From NCBI RefSeq assembly GCF_042726155.1, contig NZ_JBHXHV010000001.1, positions 496,001 through 560,000 of the forward strand: DNA of 64,000 bases. The letters are read 5' to 3'. The stretch comes from Leucobacter sp042726155. GTDB lineage: Bacteria > Actinomycetota > Actinomycetes > Actinomycetales > Microbacteriaceae. The notes below the pieces were generated by a model, which searched no databases, had not been told where the DNA came from, and worked only from the letters and a program-made list of their open reading frames with translations. Position numbers and translations under genes: made by a program. Of this stretch, positions 1 to 7,861 are shown piece after piece; within the stretch, counting starts at the first letter, position 1, and each line of letters begins with the position of its first letter.

Positions 1-2
1 CC

Positions 3-662
3 CCTGCCCGCACCCGGGCCGCACGCACACACATCTCGCACCCGCGCGCCACGCGTTCGGTTGCGACCGCCGCGCTCGCCGCAGCCGCGCTATTCACTCT
101 CGCCGGATGCGCGGCGGGGACTGCGGAGTCTGCGGGGACTGCAGGATCTGCGGGATCTGCGGGATCTGCGGGATCGTCGGACGATGCCGCAACCGCGCAA
201 GCGGATGCGATCTCGATTGAGAATCCCTGGATCAAGACCGCGGAATCCGGCATGACCGCCGGATTCGGCACGCTTGAAAACGACTCCGACGCTGACATCA
301 CCGTCGTTTCTGTCGCCTCCAAGGCTTCGCCCATGATGGAGCTGCACGAAACGGTGCAGAACGAGTCGGGCGAAACCATCATGCGCGAGGTGGAGGGCGG
401 TTTCGTGATTCCGGCAAACGGTGAGTTCGCGCTCGAACCCGGCGCAAACCACATCATGATGATGGACCTGCCGAACCCGATCCTCGCGGGCGACGAGGTG
501 ACCTTCACGCTGACGCTCGGGGACGACTCGAAGTTTGAATACACCGCGCTCGCCAAGGACTACGCGGGCGCGAACGAAAACTACGACGACGCGGACGACG
601 CGGCCGACACGGATGACGCAGCTGGATCGGACACGAAGGAAACTGATCACAGTGGCCACTGA
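3..662 (+). CDS. PCu(A)C-type copper chaperone lipoprotein (5' end outside window)
   Basis: The reading frame is open from the window edge, so the true start lies upstream. A hydrophobic signal segment ends in a lipobox LAGC (Cys codon at 108-110), predicting a lipid-anchored extracytoplasmic protein. A 9-bp minisatellite encoding a Gly-Ser-Ala linker follows. The folded part then has the PCu(A)C pattern of a His (MELHE), a Met about 12 residues on (IMREVE) and a closing HxM (NHIMMMDL). These are the Cu(I) ligands of the family, which delivers copper to extracytoplasmic cuproproteins such as cytochrome oxidase. The C-terminus is rich in Asp and ends in HSGH, possibly extra metal ligands. It overlaps the next gene by 11 bp, suggesting translational coupling. 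Confidence 0.85.
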   Translation, partial: PARTRAARTHISHPRATRSVATAALAAAALFTLAGCAAGTAESAGTAGSAGSAGSAGSSDDAATAQADAISIENPWIKTAESGMTAGFGTLENDSDADITVVSVASKASPMMELHETVQNESGETIMREVEGGFVIPANGEFALEPGANHIMMMDLPNPILAGDEVTFTLTLGDDSKFEYTALAKDYAGANENYDDADDAADTDDAAGSDTKETDHSGH

Positions 663-2082
663 GACAGCGGCCGCGGCGGCCGAAGCCTCGCCAGCGCCCC
701 CGGTTCAGCGTGCACAACGCGCGCCGGCAGACGCACTCACCCGGCCACCATCGCGCGGCCAGCGCGGCTGGTTTCCGCAGTTGCTCCTGCGGCTCCACTT
801 CTATGCGGGGTTGCTTGTCGGCCCGTTCATCCTGATCGCCGCGGTCTCGGGCGGACTCTACGCGATCGCACCCACCGTGGAACAGGTCGTGTACAGCCAC
901 GAACTGCGCGCGCCCGCGCCGGGCGACGCAGACGACCAGCTTTCCCTCGCCGCGCAGATTGAGGAGGCGCAGCAATACGCGGGCGGCGGGGCTACGCTGA
1001 CCGCGGTGCGTCCCGCTCCCGCACCCGGCGACACAACGCGGGTGATGTTCGCTGATCCTGGTCTGGGAGATAGTGAGTCGCGCGCGATCTTCATCGATCC
1101 GAGCACCGGTGAAATCAGGGGCGACGAAACCGCGTACGGCACGAGCGGCGCGCTGTCGGTGCGCACCTGGATCTCGAACCTGCACCGCAACCTCCACCTC
1201 GGTGACGCGGGCCGGCTCTACAGCGAACTCGCCGCGTCGTGGCTGGGTATCGTCGCGCTCGCCGGGTTCGGACTCTGGCTCGTGCGCGTTCGCCGTTCGC
1301 GCATGAGGCGCGATTTCGTGCGCCCGAATCGTCGTTATTCGGGCCTCCGCAAATCAATGAGTTGGCACGCTTCGGTCGGCATTTGGGTGATGATCGGGGC
1401 GCTGTTTCTCTCGGCGACCGGGATCACCTGGTCGAAATACGCCGGAGAGCACGTGGGTGAATTACGCGCCGCGCTGGCCTGGGGCACTCCGTCGGTAAAC
1501 ACTGCGCTCGGTGCGGGATCGGGATCCGCCACAGCGAATCCCGCCACGTTTGACGCCGTGCTCGCGATTGGGCAGCGCCTCAACATCAACGCGGGGCAGG
1601 TCGAGATCAGGCCGCCCGCCGAGCCCGGAACGGCGTGGACGATTCGAGAGATCAAGAGTGAGTGGCCGACCGAGGTCGACTCGCTCGCGATTGATGGCAG
1701 CTCTCTGGAGGTCATCGATCGGGTCGATTTCGCTGACTATCCCGTCGCGGCGAAACTTGCGCGGTGGGGGATCGACGCCCACATGGGGGCGCTGTTCGGC
1801 ATCGCAAACCAGATTGTGCTGCTGGCGCTCGCGGTCGGGATCGCCGCCCTCGTCGTGCTCGGATACCGGATGTGGTGGCAGCGCCGGCCGACTCGTGCGG
1901 AGCGTTTCGAGCTGGCGGCCGGCCCGCGTCGCGGCGCGCTGCGCGGGGCTCCGTGGTGGGGCGTCGGGCTCGTACTCGTCGGCGCGGTAGCGATCGGCTG
2001 GTTCCTCCCGCTGGTCGGCTGGACGCTCGCCGCGTTCGTGGTGATCGACGTGCTGCGGTCCGCCCTCACGTCGCCCCGCTAG
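652..2082 (+). CDS. PepSY-associated transmembrane (PepSY-TM/PiuB-like) protein
   Basis: 476 aa. I chose the GTG at 652 because AAGGA lies about 11 bp upstream and the encoded start (VATETAAAAAE) precedes a normal cytoplasmic N-tail; the longer frame from 535 lies inside the upstream gene. Membrane segments are visible near LLLRLHFYAGLLVGPFILI, ELAASWLGIVALAGFGLWLV, SWHASVGIWVMIGALFLSAT, GIANQIVLLALAVGIAALVV and a C-terminal pair. PepSY-like extracytoplasmic stretches lie between them. The arrangement, including the RLHFYAGLLVGPF opening, is that of the PepSY_TM family, often linked to iron or copper handling. The 11-bp overlap with the PCu(A)C gene supports a joint role in metal metabolism, but substrate and direction are unknown. 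Confidence 0.85.
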   Translation: MATETAAAAAEASPAPPVQRAQRAPADALTRPPSRGQRGWFPQLLLRLHFYAGLLVGPFILIAAVSGGLYAIAPTVEQVVYSHELRAPAPGDADDQLSLAAQIEEAQQYAGGGATLTAVRPAPAPGDTTRVMFADPGLGDSESRAIFIDPSTGEIRGDETAYGTSGALSVRTWISNLHRNLHLGDAGRLYSELAASWLGIVALAGFGLWLVRVRRSRMRRDFVRPNRRYSGLRKSMSWHASVGIWVMIGALFLSATGITWSKYAGEHVGELRAALAWGTPSVNTALGAGSGSATANPATFDAVLAIGQRLNINAGQVEIRPPAEPGTAWTIREIKSEWPTEVDSLAIDGSSLEVIDRVDFADYPVAAKLARWGIDAHMGALFGIANQIVLLALAVGIAALVVLGYRMWWQRRPTRAERFELAAGPRRGALRGAPWWGVGLVLVGAVAIGWFLPLVGWTLAAFVVIDVLRSALTSPR

Positions 2083-2126
2083 CCGCCTACCCACCCCTCC
2101 GCCCCGCCCACCCCTCCGCTCGGGCG

Positions 2127-2184
2127 AGCGGGGTAACTTTTGGGGCGTGTCGGCGCCACGACACGCCCCAAAAGTTACCCCGCT
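2127..2184. repeat. Class A intergenic palindrome, copy 1 (58 bp)
   Basis: Near-perfect inverted repeat from AGCGGGGTAACTTTT to AAAAGTTACCCCGCT, with the inner arms GGGGCGTGTC and GACACGCCCC closing on a short GC-rich loop. The left flank is C-rich (about 2087-2120) and the right flank G-rich (about 2185-2240), so the structure could extend outwards. It lies between two co-directional genes and has no T-run. It is the same length as copies at 3511 and 58154. Confidence 0.85.
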
Positions 2185-2272
2185 TGGGTTGAGGTGGGTT
2201 GAGGTGGGGTGAGGTGGGTGTAGGTGCGGGGTGGGGCACCGGTGGCGCACAGGGGATGAGTAGGGTGGGGGT

Positions 2273-3223
2273 GTGACCGATCCCCAGCAGCCGGGCCAGC
2301 CGCCGCAGCCGTCGAATCCGCAGCCGCCGCAACAGCCGCAGCCGCCGTATCCGCAACAGCCGCAGCTGCCGGGCGGGCAGCTTCAGCCGCCGCCGTATCC
2401 GCCGGGCGCCGAGCCGCAGCCCTACACGGGCCAGCAGCAGCAGCAGCAACAGCCTGCGCAGCAACCCTACGGCCAGCAGCCATATCCGCAGCAGCCGCAG
2501 CCCTACGTGCAGCAGCCCGCGTTCCCGCCCCAGCAGCAATTTCCGGCATACCAGCAGCAGCCATACCAGCAGCAGCCGTACCAGCAACCCCAGCAGCCGC
2601 CCTACGCCCAGCCGCAACAGCACCCGTACCCGGTCCAGTACCAGCAACCCCCGCGCAAGGGCGGCGCAGGCAAGACCTGCCTGATCATCGCGATTTGCCT
2701 GCTCGCGGTCGCGGCGCTTGTCATCGCGGGGATCTTCGCGATCTTCAACGCCCTCGGCAAGATCGGCAGCGACATGGTCGACAACGCTGTCGACACGTAT
2801 GGTTCGAGTGCGACCACGTACCAAATGGACGAGCGCCCCGGCTGGGACGCGATGGAAGCGCACGTCGTTGGCATCGTCGACAAGTACCGTGCCGCGGCCG
2901 AAGACGGTTCGATCCTCGACATGACCCCGAACGGGCACTCGGTCTCACCCGACTACTACAAGGCCTTCCTGATGCAGATCACTGATCAGCGGGCCGCGTT
3001 GCGCTTTTCTGGCACGACGACGAGCACCGATCCCGCGGAGCTCGACGACAGAATCCAGGCGTACGTCACCGACATTGACGAGATGGAGCGCAAATTTACC
3101 GCGGGTGAGGATCTCGACGTTACGGTAAAAATTACCGACGAAAACGGCGACGTCGTGGAGTACAACGGCGAGAACGTCACCAAGAGGCTCGACGACAAGC
3201 CGCTCGCCGAAGATCCAGAGTAA
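2273..3223 (+). CDS. Pro/Gln-rich single-pass membrane protein, unknown function
   Basis: 316 aa from a GTG start just after a G-rich tract. Residues 1 to about 125 are a low-complexity Pro-Gln-Tyr region (PQQPQP and YQQQPYQQ motifs), as in many actinobacterial membrane proteins with cytoplasmic proline-rich tails. One membrane helix follows (about 137-160, CLIIAICLLAVAALVIAGIF). The C-terminal region of about 155 residues is predicted extracytoplasmic, acidic, and contains the segments GWDAMEAHVVGIVDKY and DLDVTVKITDENGDVV. I do not recognise a family for this domain. A similar architecture occurs in DUF4190/DUF4333-type proteins, but I cannot assign it to either. Confidence 0.75.
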   Translation: MTDPQQPGQPPQPSNPQPPQQPQPPYPQQPQLPGGQLQPPPYPPGAEPQPYTGQQQQQQQPAQQPYGQQPYPQQPQPYVQQPAFPPQQQFPAYQQQPYQQQPYQQPQQPPYAQPQQHPYPVQYQQPPRKGGAGKTCLIIAICLLAVAALVIAGIFAIFNALGKIGSDMVDNAVDTYGSSATTYQMDERPGWDAMEAHVVGIVDKYRAAAEDGSILDMTPNGHSVSPDYYKAFLMQITDQRAALRFSGTTTSTDPAELDDRIQAYVTDIDEMERKFTAGEDLDVTVKITDENGDVVEYNGENVTKRLDDKPLAEDPE

Positions 3224-3251
3224 TTCACCCGCAATTTCGATCCCGAACCCC

Positions 3252-3468
3252 GTGATCATCTACGTAAACAACACGGGCGAGTGGTATCCATCCAACCTTT
3301 CTGATCCCCAAGTGGTCGACGTGGTGCGCCACGAACTCGTACGCGGTGCTCTTCCTCGGTGCCGACTTCGATGAACTGCAGTCGCGATCCACGGCCGCTC
3401 CCGAGTACGAGATGACTGACGAGACAGACCGCATCGCGACGGCGCTGCACGACGGCAGGTGCAGTTGA
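3252..3468 (+). pseudogene. Frameshifted remnant of a small protein gene (possible metallopeptidase-like fragment)
   Basis: Two frames carry protein-like sequence that do not join. From a GTG at 3252 the first frame reads IIYVNNTGEWYPSNLSDPQV then VDVVRHELV. A second frame shifted by one base reads SYAVLFLGADFDELQSRST then APEYEMTDETDRIATALHDG, and stops at 3466-3468. Codon composition in both parts resembles neighbouring real genes. The VRHELV stretch recalls the HExxH helix of secreted metallopeptidases, but the second His is missing in this frame. The simplest reading is a decayed gene or a sequencing frameshift. The function is a guess. Confidence 0.4.
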
Positions 3469-3510
3469 CCCGCCAGCCGCCTCGCCGTCCACCCCTCCTC
3501 CTGTCGGGCG

Positions 3511-3568
3511 AGCGGGGTAACTTTTGGTGCGTGTCGGCGCGATGACACGCACCAAAAGTTACCCCGCT
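3511..3568. repeat. Class A intergenic palindrome, copy 2 (58 bp)
   Basis: Arms AGCGGGGTAACTTTTGG and CCAAAAGTTACCCCGCT with inner arms TGCGTGTC and GACACGCA. It differs from copy 1 only in the inner stem and loop, and the stem changes are compensated on both arms. The left flank is C-rich and similar to that of copy 1. The right flank is cut short by the start of alaA, 37 bp downstream. Confidence 0.85.
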
Positions 3569-3605
3569 TGGGCTAGTGATCCGCGGGCATCGTAGGATCG
3601 TGCTC

Positions 3606-4829
3606 GTGCGCAACATTACGCAATCACGGAAGCTCGCGGGAGTGCGGTACGACGTGCGCGGCCCGATCCTGCAGGAGGCCCAGCGTCTCGAGCGTGACGG
3701 CCACGAGATTCTGAAACTCAACATCGGCAATCCCGCGCCGTTCGGCTTCGAAGCTCCGCCCGAGATCGTGGAGCGGCTGCGAGAGGTATTGACGGAGGCG
3801 CAGGGGTACAGCGATTCTCGCGGCATCCTGCCAGCGCGCGAGGCGGTCGCCCGCTACTACACCGACGAGGGTGTCGCCGGTGTCAGCCCAGACGACATCT
3901 ACATTGGCAACGGCGTGAGCGAGATGATTTCGCTCGTGCTGCAGGCGATGGTCGACGATGGCGACGAGATTCTTGTTCCCGCCCCCGACTACCCGCTCTG
4001 GACGGCGCAGGTCACGCTCTCGGGCGGACGCGCCGTGCACTACCCGTGCGACGAGTCGAACGGGTGGATGCCAGACCTCGAAGCCATCGAGCGCCTCGTG
4101 ACGCCCGCCACCAAGGGCATCGTGCTGATCAACCCGAACAACCCGACGGGCGCGGTCTACTCGGCCGAGCTCGTGCGCGGCTTCGCAGCGCTTGCCGAGC
4201 GCCACGGCATTGTGTTGATGGCCGACGAGATCTACGAGCGCATCCTGTACGACGGTGCGGTCCACGAGCACGCGGCGTTGCACGTACGCGACACGCTCTG
4301 CCTCACATTTAGCGGGCTGTCGAAGGCGCAGCGGGTCGCTGGCTATCGCTCGGGGTGGCTTGCGATTTCGGGCGACACCGCGCGCTCGCGCGACTTTCTC
4401 GAGGGCTTGCAGCTGCTCGCGAACATGCGGATGTGCGCGAATGTGCCTGCGCAGCACGCGATCCCGGTCGCGCTGTCTGCAGAATCGAACTGGTCTGGCA
4501 TTGCTGAGCTGTGCGCGCCTGGCGGGCGACTGCGCGAGCAGCGCGATACCGCGCACCGCTTGCTTACTGAGATTCCGGGGGTGACCTGCGAGCTGCCGGG
4601 CGGCGCGATGTACCTCTTCCCGCGGCTCGACCCCGAGGCCTACGGAGTCGTCGACGACCAGCAATTCGTCATCGACGTGCTGCGCGCGACCCACGTGCTC
4701 GTGACGAACGGCCGCGGCTTCAATCTGCCGACCCCCGATCACCTACGCTTCGTGACACTGCCGGCGGTGCCGGTGCTGACGGAGGCCATCGGCCGCATCG
4801 CCGAATATTTGGAGACGGTGCGCCGGTGA
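3606..4829 (+). CDS. alaA: PLP-dependent aminotransferase, AlaA/AspC type (glutamate-pyruvate)
   Basis: 407 aa from the GTG at 3606, which has AGGA 8 bp upstream; in-frame GTGs at 3576 and 3600 are worse placed. It is a fold-type I class I/II aminotransferase. The sequence has YDVRGPILQEA, LKLNIGNPAPFGFEAP, INPNNPTGAVYS, the Asp-Glu of MADEIYERILYD that contacts the cofactor, and the Schiff-base Lys in SGLSKAQRVAGYRSGW. These match closely the actinobacterial enzyme known as AspC/AlaA in mycobacteria, which exchanges the amino group between glutamate and pyruvate to make alanine. Length is normal for the family. The stop overlaps the start of rlmH (GTGA), so the two are co-translated. Confidence 0.9.
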   Translation: MRNITQSRKLAGVRYDVRGPILQEAQRLERDGHEILKLNIGNPAPFGFEAPPEIVERLREVLTEAQGYSDSRGILPAREAVARYYTDEGVAGVSPDDIYIGNGVSEMISLVLQAMVDDGDEILVPAPDYPLWTAQVTLSGGRAVHYPCDESNGWMPDLEAIERLVTPATKGIVLINPNNPTGAVYSAELVRGFAALAERHGIVLMADEIYERILYDGAVHEHAALHVRDTLCLTFSGLSKAQRVAGYRSGWLAISGDTARSRDFLEGLQLLANMRMCANVPAQHAIPVALSAESNWSGIAELCAPGGRLREQRDTAHRLLTEIPGVTCELPGGAMYLFPRLDPEAYGVVDDQQFVIDVLRATHVLVTNGRGFNLPTPDHLRFVTLPAVPVLTEAIGRIAEYLETVRR

Positions 4830-5284
4830 GCGTGCGCATTCTCGCGGTCGGCAAGAAGCACGAGGCGTGGGTCACCGACGGCATCGCGCGCTACGAGAAG
4901 CGGCTGCGCAAACCGTTCGACACGCAGTGGCAGCTGCTGCCTCACTCGTCGCGTGAGGGCGACGCGGCGCGCACTGAGGAGTCGGATCGGCTGCTCGGCA
5001 AGCTGGATCGCGACAGCTTCGTCGCGCTGCTCGACGAGCGCGGGCGCAATGTCGATTCGCCCACGCTCGCTCGCACCCTGCAGGCCGCGTTCGACGGCGG
5101 CCGAGCGGTGACCGTGATCATCGGCGGTGCCTACGGCGTCGACGACCGGGTGCGCACACGCGCCGACTTCGTGTGGAGCCTGTCGAATCTCGTGTTCCCA
5201 CACCAGCTCGTCCGGTTGATGCTCACCGAGCAGCTGTACCGTTCGCAGGAGATCGCGGGCGGTCGTTCGTATCATCACGTGTGA
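4826..5284 (+). CDS. rlmH: 23S rRNA (pseudouridine1915-N3)-methyltransferase RlmH
   Basis: 152 aa, the usual size for this SPOUT-class enzyme, which methylates N3 of pseudouridine 1915 in helix 69 of 23S rRNA on assembled ribosomes. The start VRILAVGKKHEAWVTDGIARYEKR and the C-terminal knot region are diagnostic: LLDERGRNVDSP, then FDGGRAVTVIIGGAYGVDD (SAM-binding glycines) and LSNLVFPHQLVRLMLTEQLY followed by YHH. The GTG start overlaps the alaA stop by 4 bp. Confidence 0.95.
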   Translation: MSVRILAVGKKHEAWVTDGIARYEKRLRKPFDTQWQLLPHSSREGDAARTEESDRLLGKLDRDSFVALLDERGRNVDSPTLARTLQAAFDGGRAVTVIIGGAYGVDDRVRTRADFVWSLSNLVFPHQLVRLMLTEQLYRSQEIAGGRSYHHV

Positions 5285-5391
5285 TTCGATCCGGATCGCC
5301 CACCCACTGATTCGCTCGCTGCCGTCCGCCGGTCAGCCAGTTTTTCCGTTTGCAGTATCGTCAGTTCGCTCGTTCGACAGGAAGGCCCGCA

Positions 5392-6258
5392 ATGCCGCGC
5401 ATCCCTCAGCTCGCCATCGTCGGCAGCATCAACATTGATCTGATCGCGCGCACGGCGACGCTGCCGCGCCCCGGCGAGACGATCGGCGACGGCGCGTTCA
5501 ACCGCCTGCCGGGTGGAAAGGGCGCGAATCAGGCCGTCGCCGCCGCGGCGCTCGGGGTGCCGGTGCGCATGATTGGCGCGGTGGGTAACGATGCCGACGG
5601 TGAGCTGGCACGCGCGACGCTCGTGGCGGCCGGGGTCGATACGAGTGCGGTGCGCACCGTCGCCGAGCCGACCGGGGTTGCCCTGATCGGTATCGACGCG
5701 GCGGGGGAGAACCAGATCAGCGTGTGCCCCGGTGCGAACTCCGCTGTGACGGTGGAGGCCGACGCGCTCGGCGCGGGCGAAGCCGTGCTCGTGCAGCTCG
5801 AAGTGCCGATGGCCGCCGTGGTCAGCGCTGCGCGCGCGTGCACCGGTTTTTTCGCGGTCAACGCTGCCCCTGCCGCTGACCTGCCAACTGAAATACTTGA
5901 GCGCGCGGATCTCGTCATCGTGAACGAGTCGGAGTTTGCCGCGATCCCGGCGTTGAGCGGGGCACTGGCCGCGACCGGTCAGCGACCAGGGCCGCTCGTG
6001 GCCGTCAGCCTCGGGGCCGACGGTGCCAAGCTGCTGCGTGACGGCGTCGAGATCGCGCGTGCGTCGTCTCGGGCGACCGAGGTGCGCAGTACCGTTGGCG
6101 CTGGCGACGCCTTCTGCGCGGCCCTCGTCGCAGCGCTGCTGAGTGGAGCTGAGGAGGGCGAAGCGCTCGCCGCGGCCTGCGCGGTCGGCGCCGCAGCGGT
6201 CGCAGACGAGCGCTCGCAGCCGGAGCTGCAGCCGCTCGCCGCGTATCTCGTGAGGTAA
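5392..6258 (+). CDS. rbsK: Ribokinase (PfkB family carbohydrate kinase)
   Basis: 288 aa from the ATG at 5392, with AGGAAG about 8 bp upstream; an upstream in-frame start at 5350 lacks this. It is a PfkB-family kinase that phosphorylates ribose or a similar pentose with ATP. The N-terminal sugar motif is GSINIDLIARTATLPRPGET, followed by the ribokinase signature GGKGANQAVAAAALG. The C-terminal anion-hole and catalytic motif is STVGAGDAFCAALVAAL, where the Asp of GAGD is the base. It stands alone, without rbs transport genes, so the exact sugar is inferred from the family. Confidence 0.85.
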   Translation: MPRIPQLAIVGSINIDLIARTATLPRPGETIGDGAFNRLPGGKGANQAVAAAALGVPVRMIGAVGNDADGELARATLVAAGVDTSAVRTVAEPTGVALIGIDAAGENQISVCPGANSAVTVEADALGAGEAVLVQLEVPMAAVVSAARACTGFFAVNAAPAADLPTEILERADLVIVNESEFAAIPALSGALAATGQRPGPLVAVSLGADGAKLLRDGVEIARASSRATEVRSTVGAGDAFCAALVAALLSGAEEGEALAAACAVGAAAVADERSQPELQPLAAYLVR

Positions 6259-6324
6259 TTGCCCGGGTGCTGCCCCCTGCGCAGCGCGATCATGAATGTC
6301 GGTGGTTGCCCGCACCATTGATAC

Positions 6325-6810
6325 ATGAACCCCTTTCGCCTCTCGACCCGGCTGCAGCCGCCGGCGCACTCCGCGCCCCCGGCGGCTGCGCTGGTGCGGG
6401 CGGCGGTCGGGCGAGCACCGGTGCCCGCCGCGGTGCCTGCCACGGTGCCAGCACCGGTGCCCGCCGCGGTGCCAGCACCTGTGCCCGCCGCGGTGCCACC
6501 CACGGTGCCAGCACCGGTGCCGTCTGCGGCGGTCGCTGTGCCGTGGCGAATGGTGCTCCGGTCGCGTAGCGGGGTGATCGAGGTTGAAAACTCAAGTGCG
6601 TTCGCGCTGCACTCGGTGCGTTTCTCGCTCGCGGGCGACGGCATGCTCGGGCTATCTCTGCCGCGCACAGTTTTGCCGGGTGAGCGGCTGCGCGTGGTAC
6701 TCCGCGGGGCGCGGTGCGAGGCGAGCGCTTCGGACGCCGATGCAGTGCTTGTGCTGCGCTGGTTTCAGCCCGACGGAATGGAGTTATTGTGGCCCATTTC
6801 GCTGTCGTAG
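6325..6810 (+). CDS. Hypothetical protein with Ala-Pro-Val repeat linker
   Basis: 161 aa. Residues about 30-75 are built from tandem VPAAVPAPVPA-type units encoded by a GC-rich in-frame minisatellite (6415-6525). The C-terminal 80 residues look folded: VPWRMVLRSRSGVIEVENSS, FSLAGDGMLGLSLPRTVLPG and a closing VLRWFQPDGMELLWPI. There is no signal peptide, membrane helix or motif I can name. It stands between rbsK and the nrd promoter and is not obviously in an operon. The Pro-rich tract could be a flexible spacer. Confidence 0.6.
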   Translation: MNPFRLSTRLQPPAHSAPPAAALVRAAVGRAPVPAAVPATVPAPVPAAVPAPVPAAVPPTVPAPVPSAAVAVPWRMVLRSRSGVIEVENSSAFALHSVRFSLAGDGMLGLSLPRTVLPGERLRVVLRGARCEASASDADAVLVLRWFQPDGMELLWPISLS

Positions 6811-6971
6811 AACGGTCCCCTCCGACACGCCGAGCAGGGTGTGGAAAGTGGAAATTTTCAGGGCCCCTCCTTCTGTGGATAACTCCCTGAGAAGTGCGAA
6901 TCCGTGCCGAAAGTTCTCCCCAGATTGATCCTCGTGTTCGGGAAAACTCCGTGAAAAACTACATTGGTGTA

Positions 6972-7019
6972 ACTACATCATGTTGTGGTCGGCCGCGGTG
7001 TGGTTCACTATATGTAGTG
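6972..7019 (+). promoter_or_regulatory. Two NrdR boxes upstream of nrdHIEF
   Basis: Box 1 (6972-6987) is ACTACATCATGTTGTG and box 2 (7004-7019) is TTCACTATATGTAGTG. Both resemble the palindromic NrdR consensus ACACWATATATWGTGT. Their centres are 32 bp apart, about three helical turns, the paired arrangement typical of NrdR repression of ribonucleotide reductase operons. The second box ends 42 bp before nrdH. NrdR itself is not in the window. Confidence 0.8.
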
Positions 7020-7060
7020 CCTCACGCGAGGCAAACGAGTTTTTGAAAGAAGGGCGTGAC

Positions 7061-7294
7061 ATGGCGATCACCGTATACACCAAGCCGTCGTGCGTACAGT
7101 GCACGGCGACCTACCGGGCGCTCGACAGCAAGGGAATCGAGTACGACATTCTCGACCTCTCGCAAGACGAAGCGGCGCTCGAAGCGGTGAAGGAGCTCGG
7201 CTACCTGCAGGCTCCCGTTGTGGTGACCGATGACGAGCACTGGTCGGGCTTCCGTCCCGACAAGATCACCGAGCTCGCCGGCCGCTTGGCATAA
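7061..7294 (+). CDS. nrdH: Glutaredoxin-like protein NrdH
   Basis: 77 aa from the ATG at 7061, preceded by GAAAGAAGG. It is a thioredoxin-fold electron donor for class Ib ribonucleotide reductase. The active site is CVQC in YTKPSCVQCTATYRALD. The NrdH signature near the C-terminus is WSGFRPDKI, with APVVVTDDEHW before it (cis-Pro region). It reduces NrdE and is itself reduced by thioredoxin reductase in characterised actinobacteria. It is first in the nrdHIEF operon, behind two NrdR boxes. Confidence 0.95.
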   Translation: MAITVYTKPSCVQCTATYRALDSKGIEYDILDLSQDEAALEAVKELGYLQAPVVVTDDEHWSGFRPDKITELAGRLA

Positions 7295-7450
7295 GGCTGA
7301 TGCGATGAGGCGGGAACACGCATGGTTCCCGCCTCATGCAGTATCCGCAGTCGGCCGCACCGAGCGTGTGGCCAGCCCCGAAGAAGCGTGCTCGCAGCCC
7401 GCATCAGCTGCGCGGACGAGTTCGGGAGAAGTACCCGGAGGCGAACGGAA

Positions 7451-7861
7451 GTGGAGCGGATGTCAGATCTGGTCTACTTCTCCAGCGTCTCGGGCAACAC
7501 GCACCGCTTCGTCGAGAAGCTCGGTCGCCCGGCGCAGCGCATCCCGCTCCGTGCCAGCGACGCACCGCTTCTCGTGCACGAGCCGTTCGTGCTCCTCCTT
7601 CCCACTTACGGGGGAGGGCCTGAAACGCGGGCCGTGCCGAAGCAGGTGATCGCGTTCCTCAACGTCGAGGAAAACCGAAAACACCTGCGAGGCGTCATCG
7701 CGGCAGGCAACACGAATTTTGGCGAGGCCTACGGTCTCGCGGGCGACATCATCGCCCGGAAGTGCCAAGTGCCCTTCCTGTACAGATTTGAACTCTTTGG
7801 AACCCCGGACGACGTCACCGCCGTCCAAAAAGGATTGGAACAGTTTTGGAAACAGCAGTGA
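7451..7861 (+). CDS. nrdI: Flavodoxin-like NrdI
   Basis: 136 aa from the GTG at 7451, chosen because GGAGG lies 9 bp upstream; the ATG three codons later (7460) is poorly spaced. NrdI is an FMN protein that activates the dimanganese cofactor of NrdF. Visible are the phosphate loop FSSVSGNTHRFVEKL, the LLLPTYGGGP loop, VIAFLNVEENRKHLRGVIAAG, and GNTNFGEAYGLAGDIIA next to the flavin. It ends within the first codon of nrdE (TGATG overlap). Confidence 0.95.
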   Translation: MERMSDLVYFSSVSGNTHRFVEKLGRPAQRIPLRASDAPLLVHEPFVLLLPTYGGGPETRAVPKQVIAFLNVEENRKHLRGVIAAGNTNFGEAYGLAGDIIARKCQVPFLYRFELFGTPDDVTAVQKGLEQFWKQQ

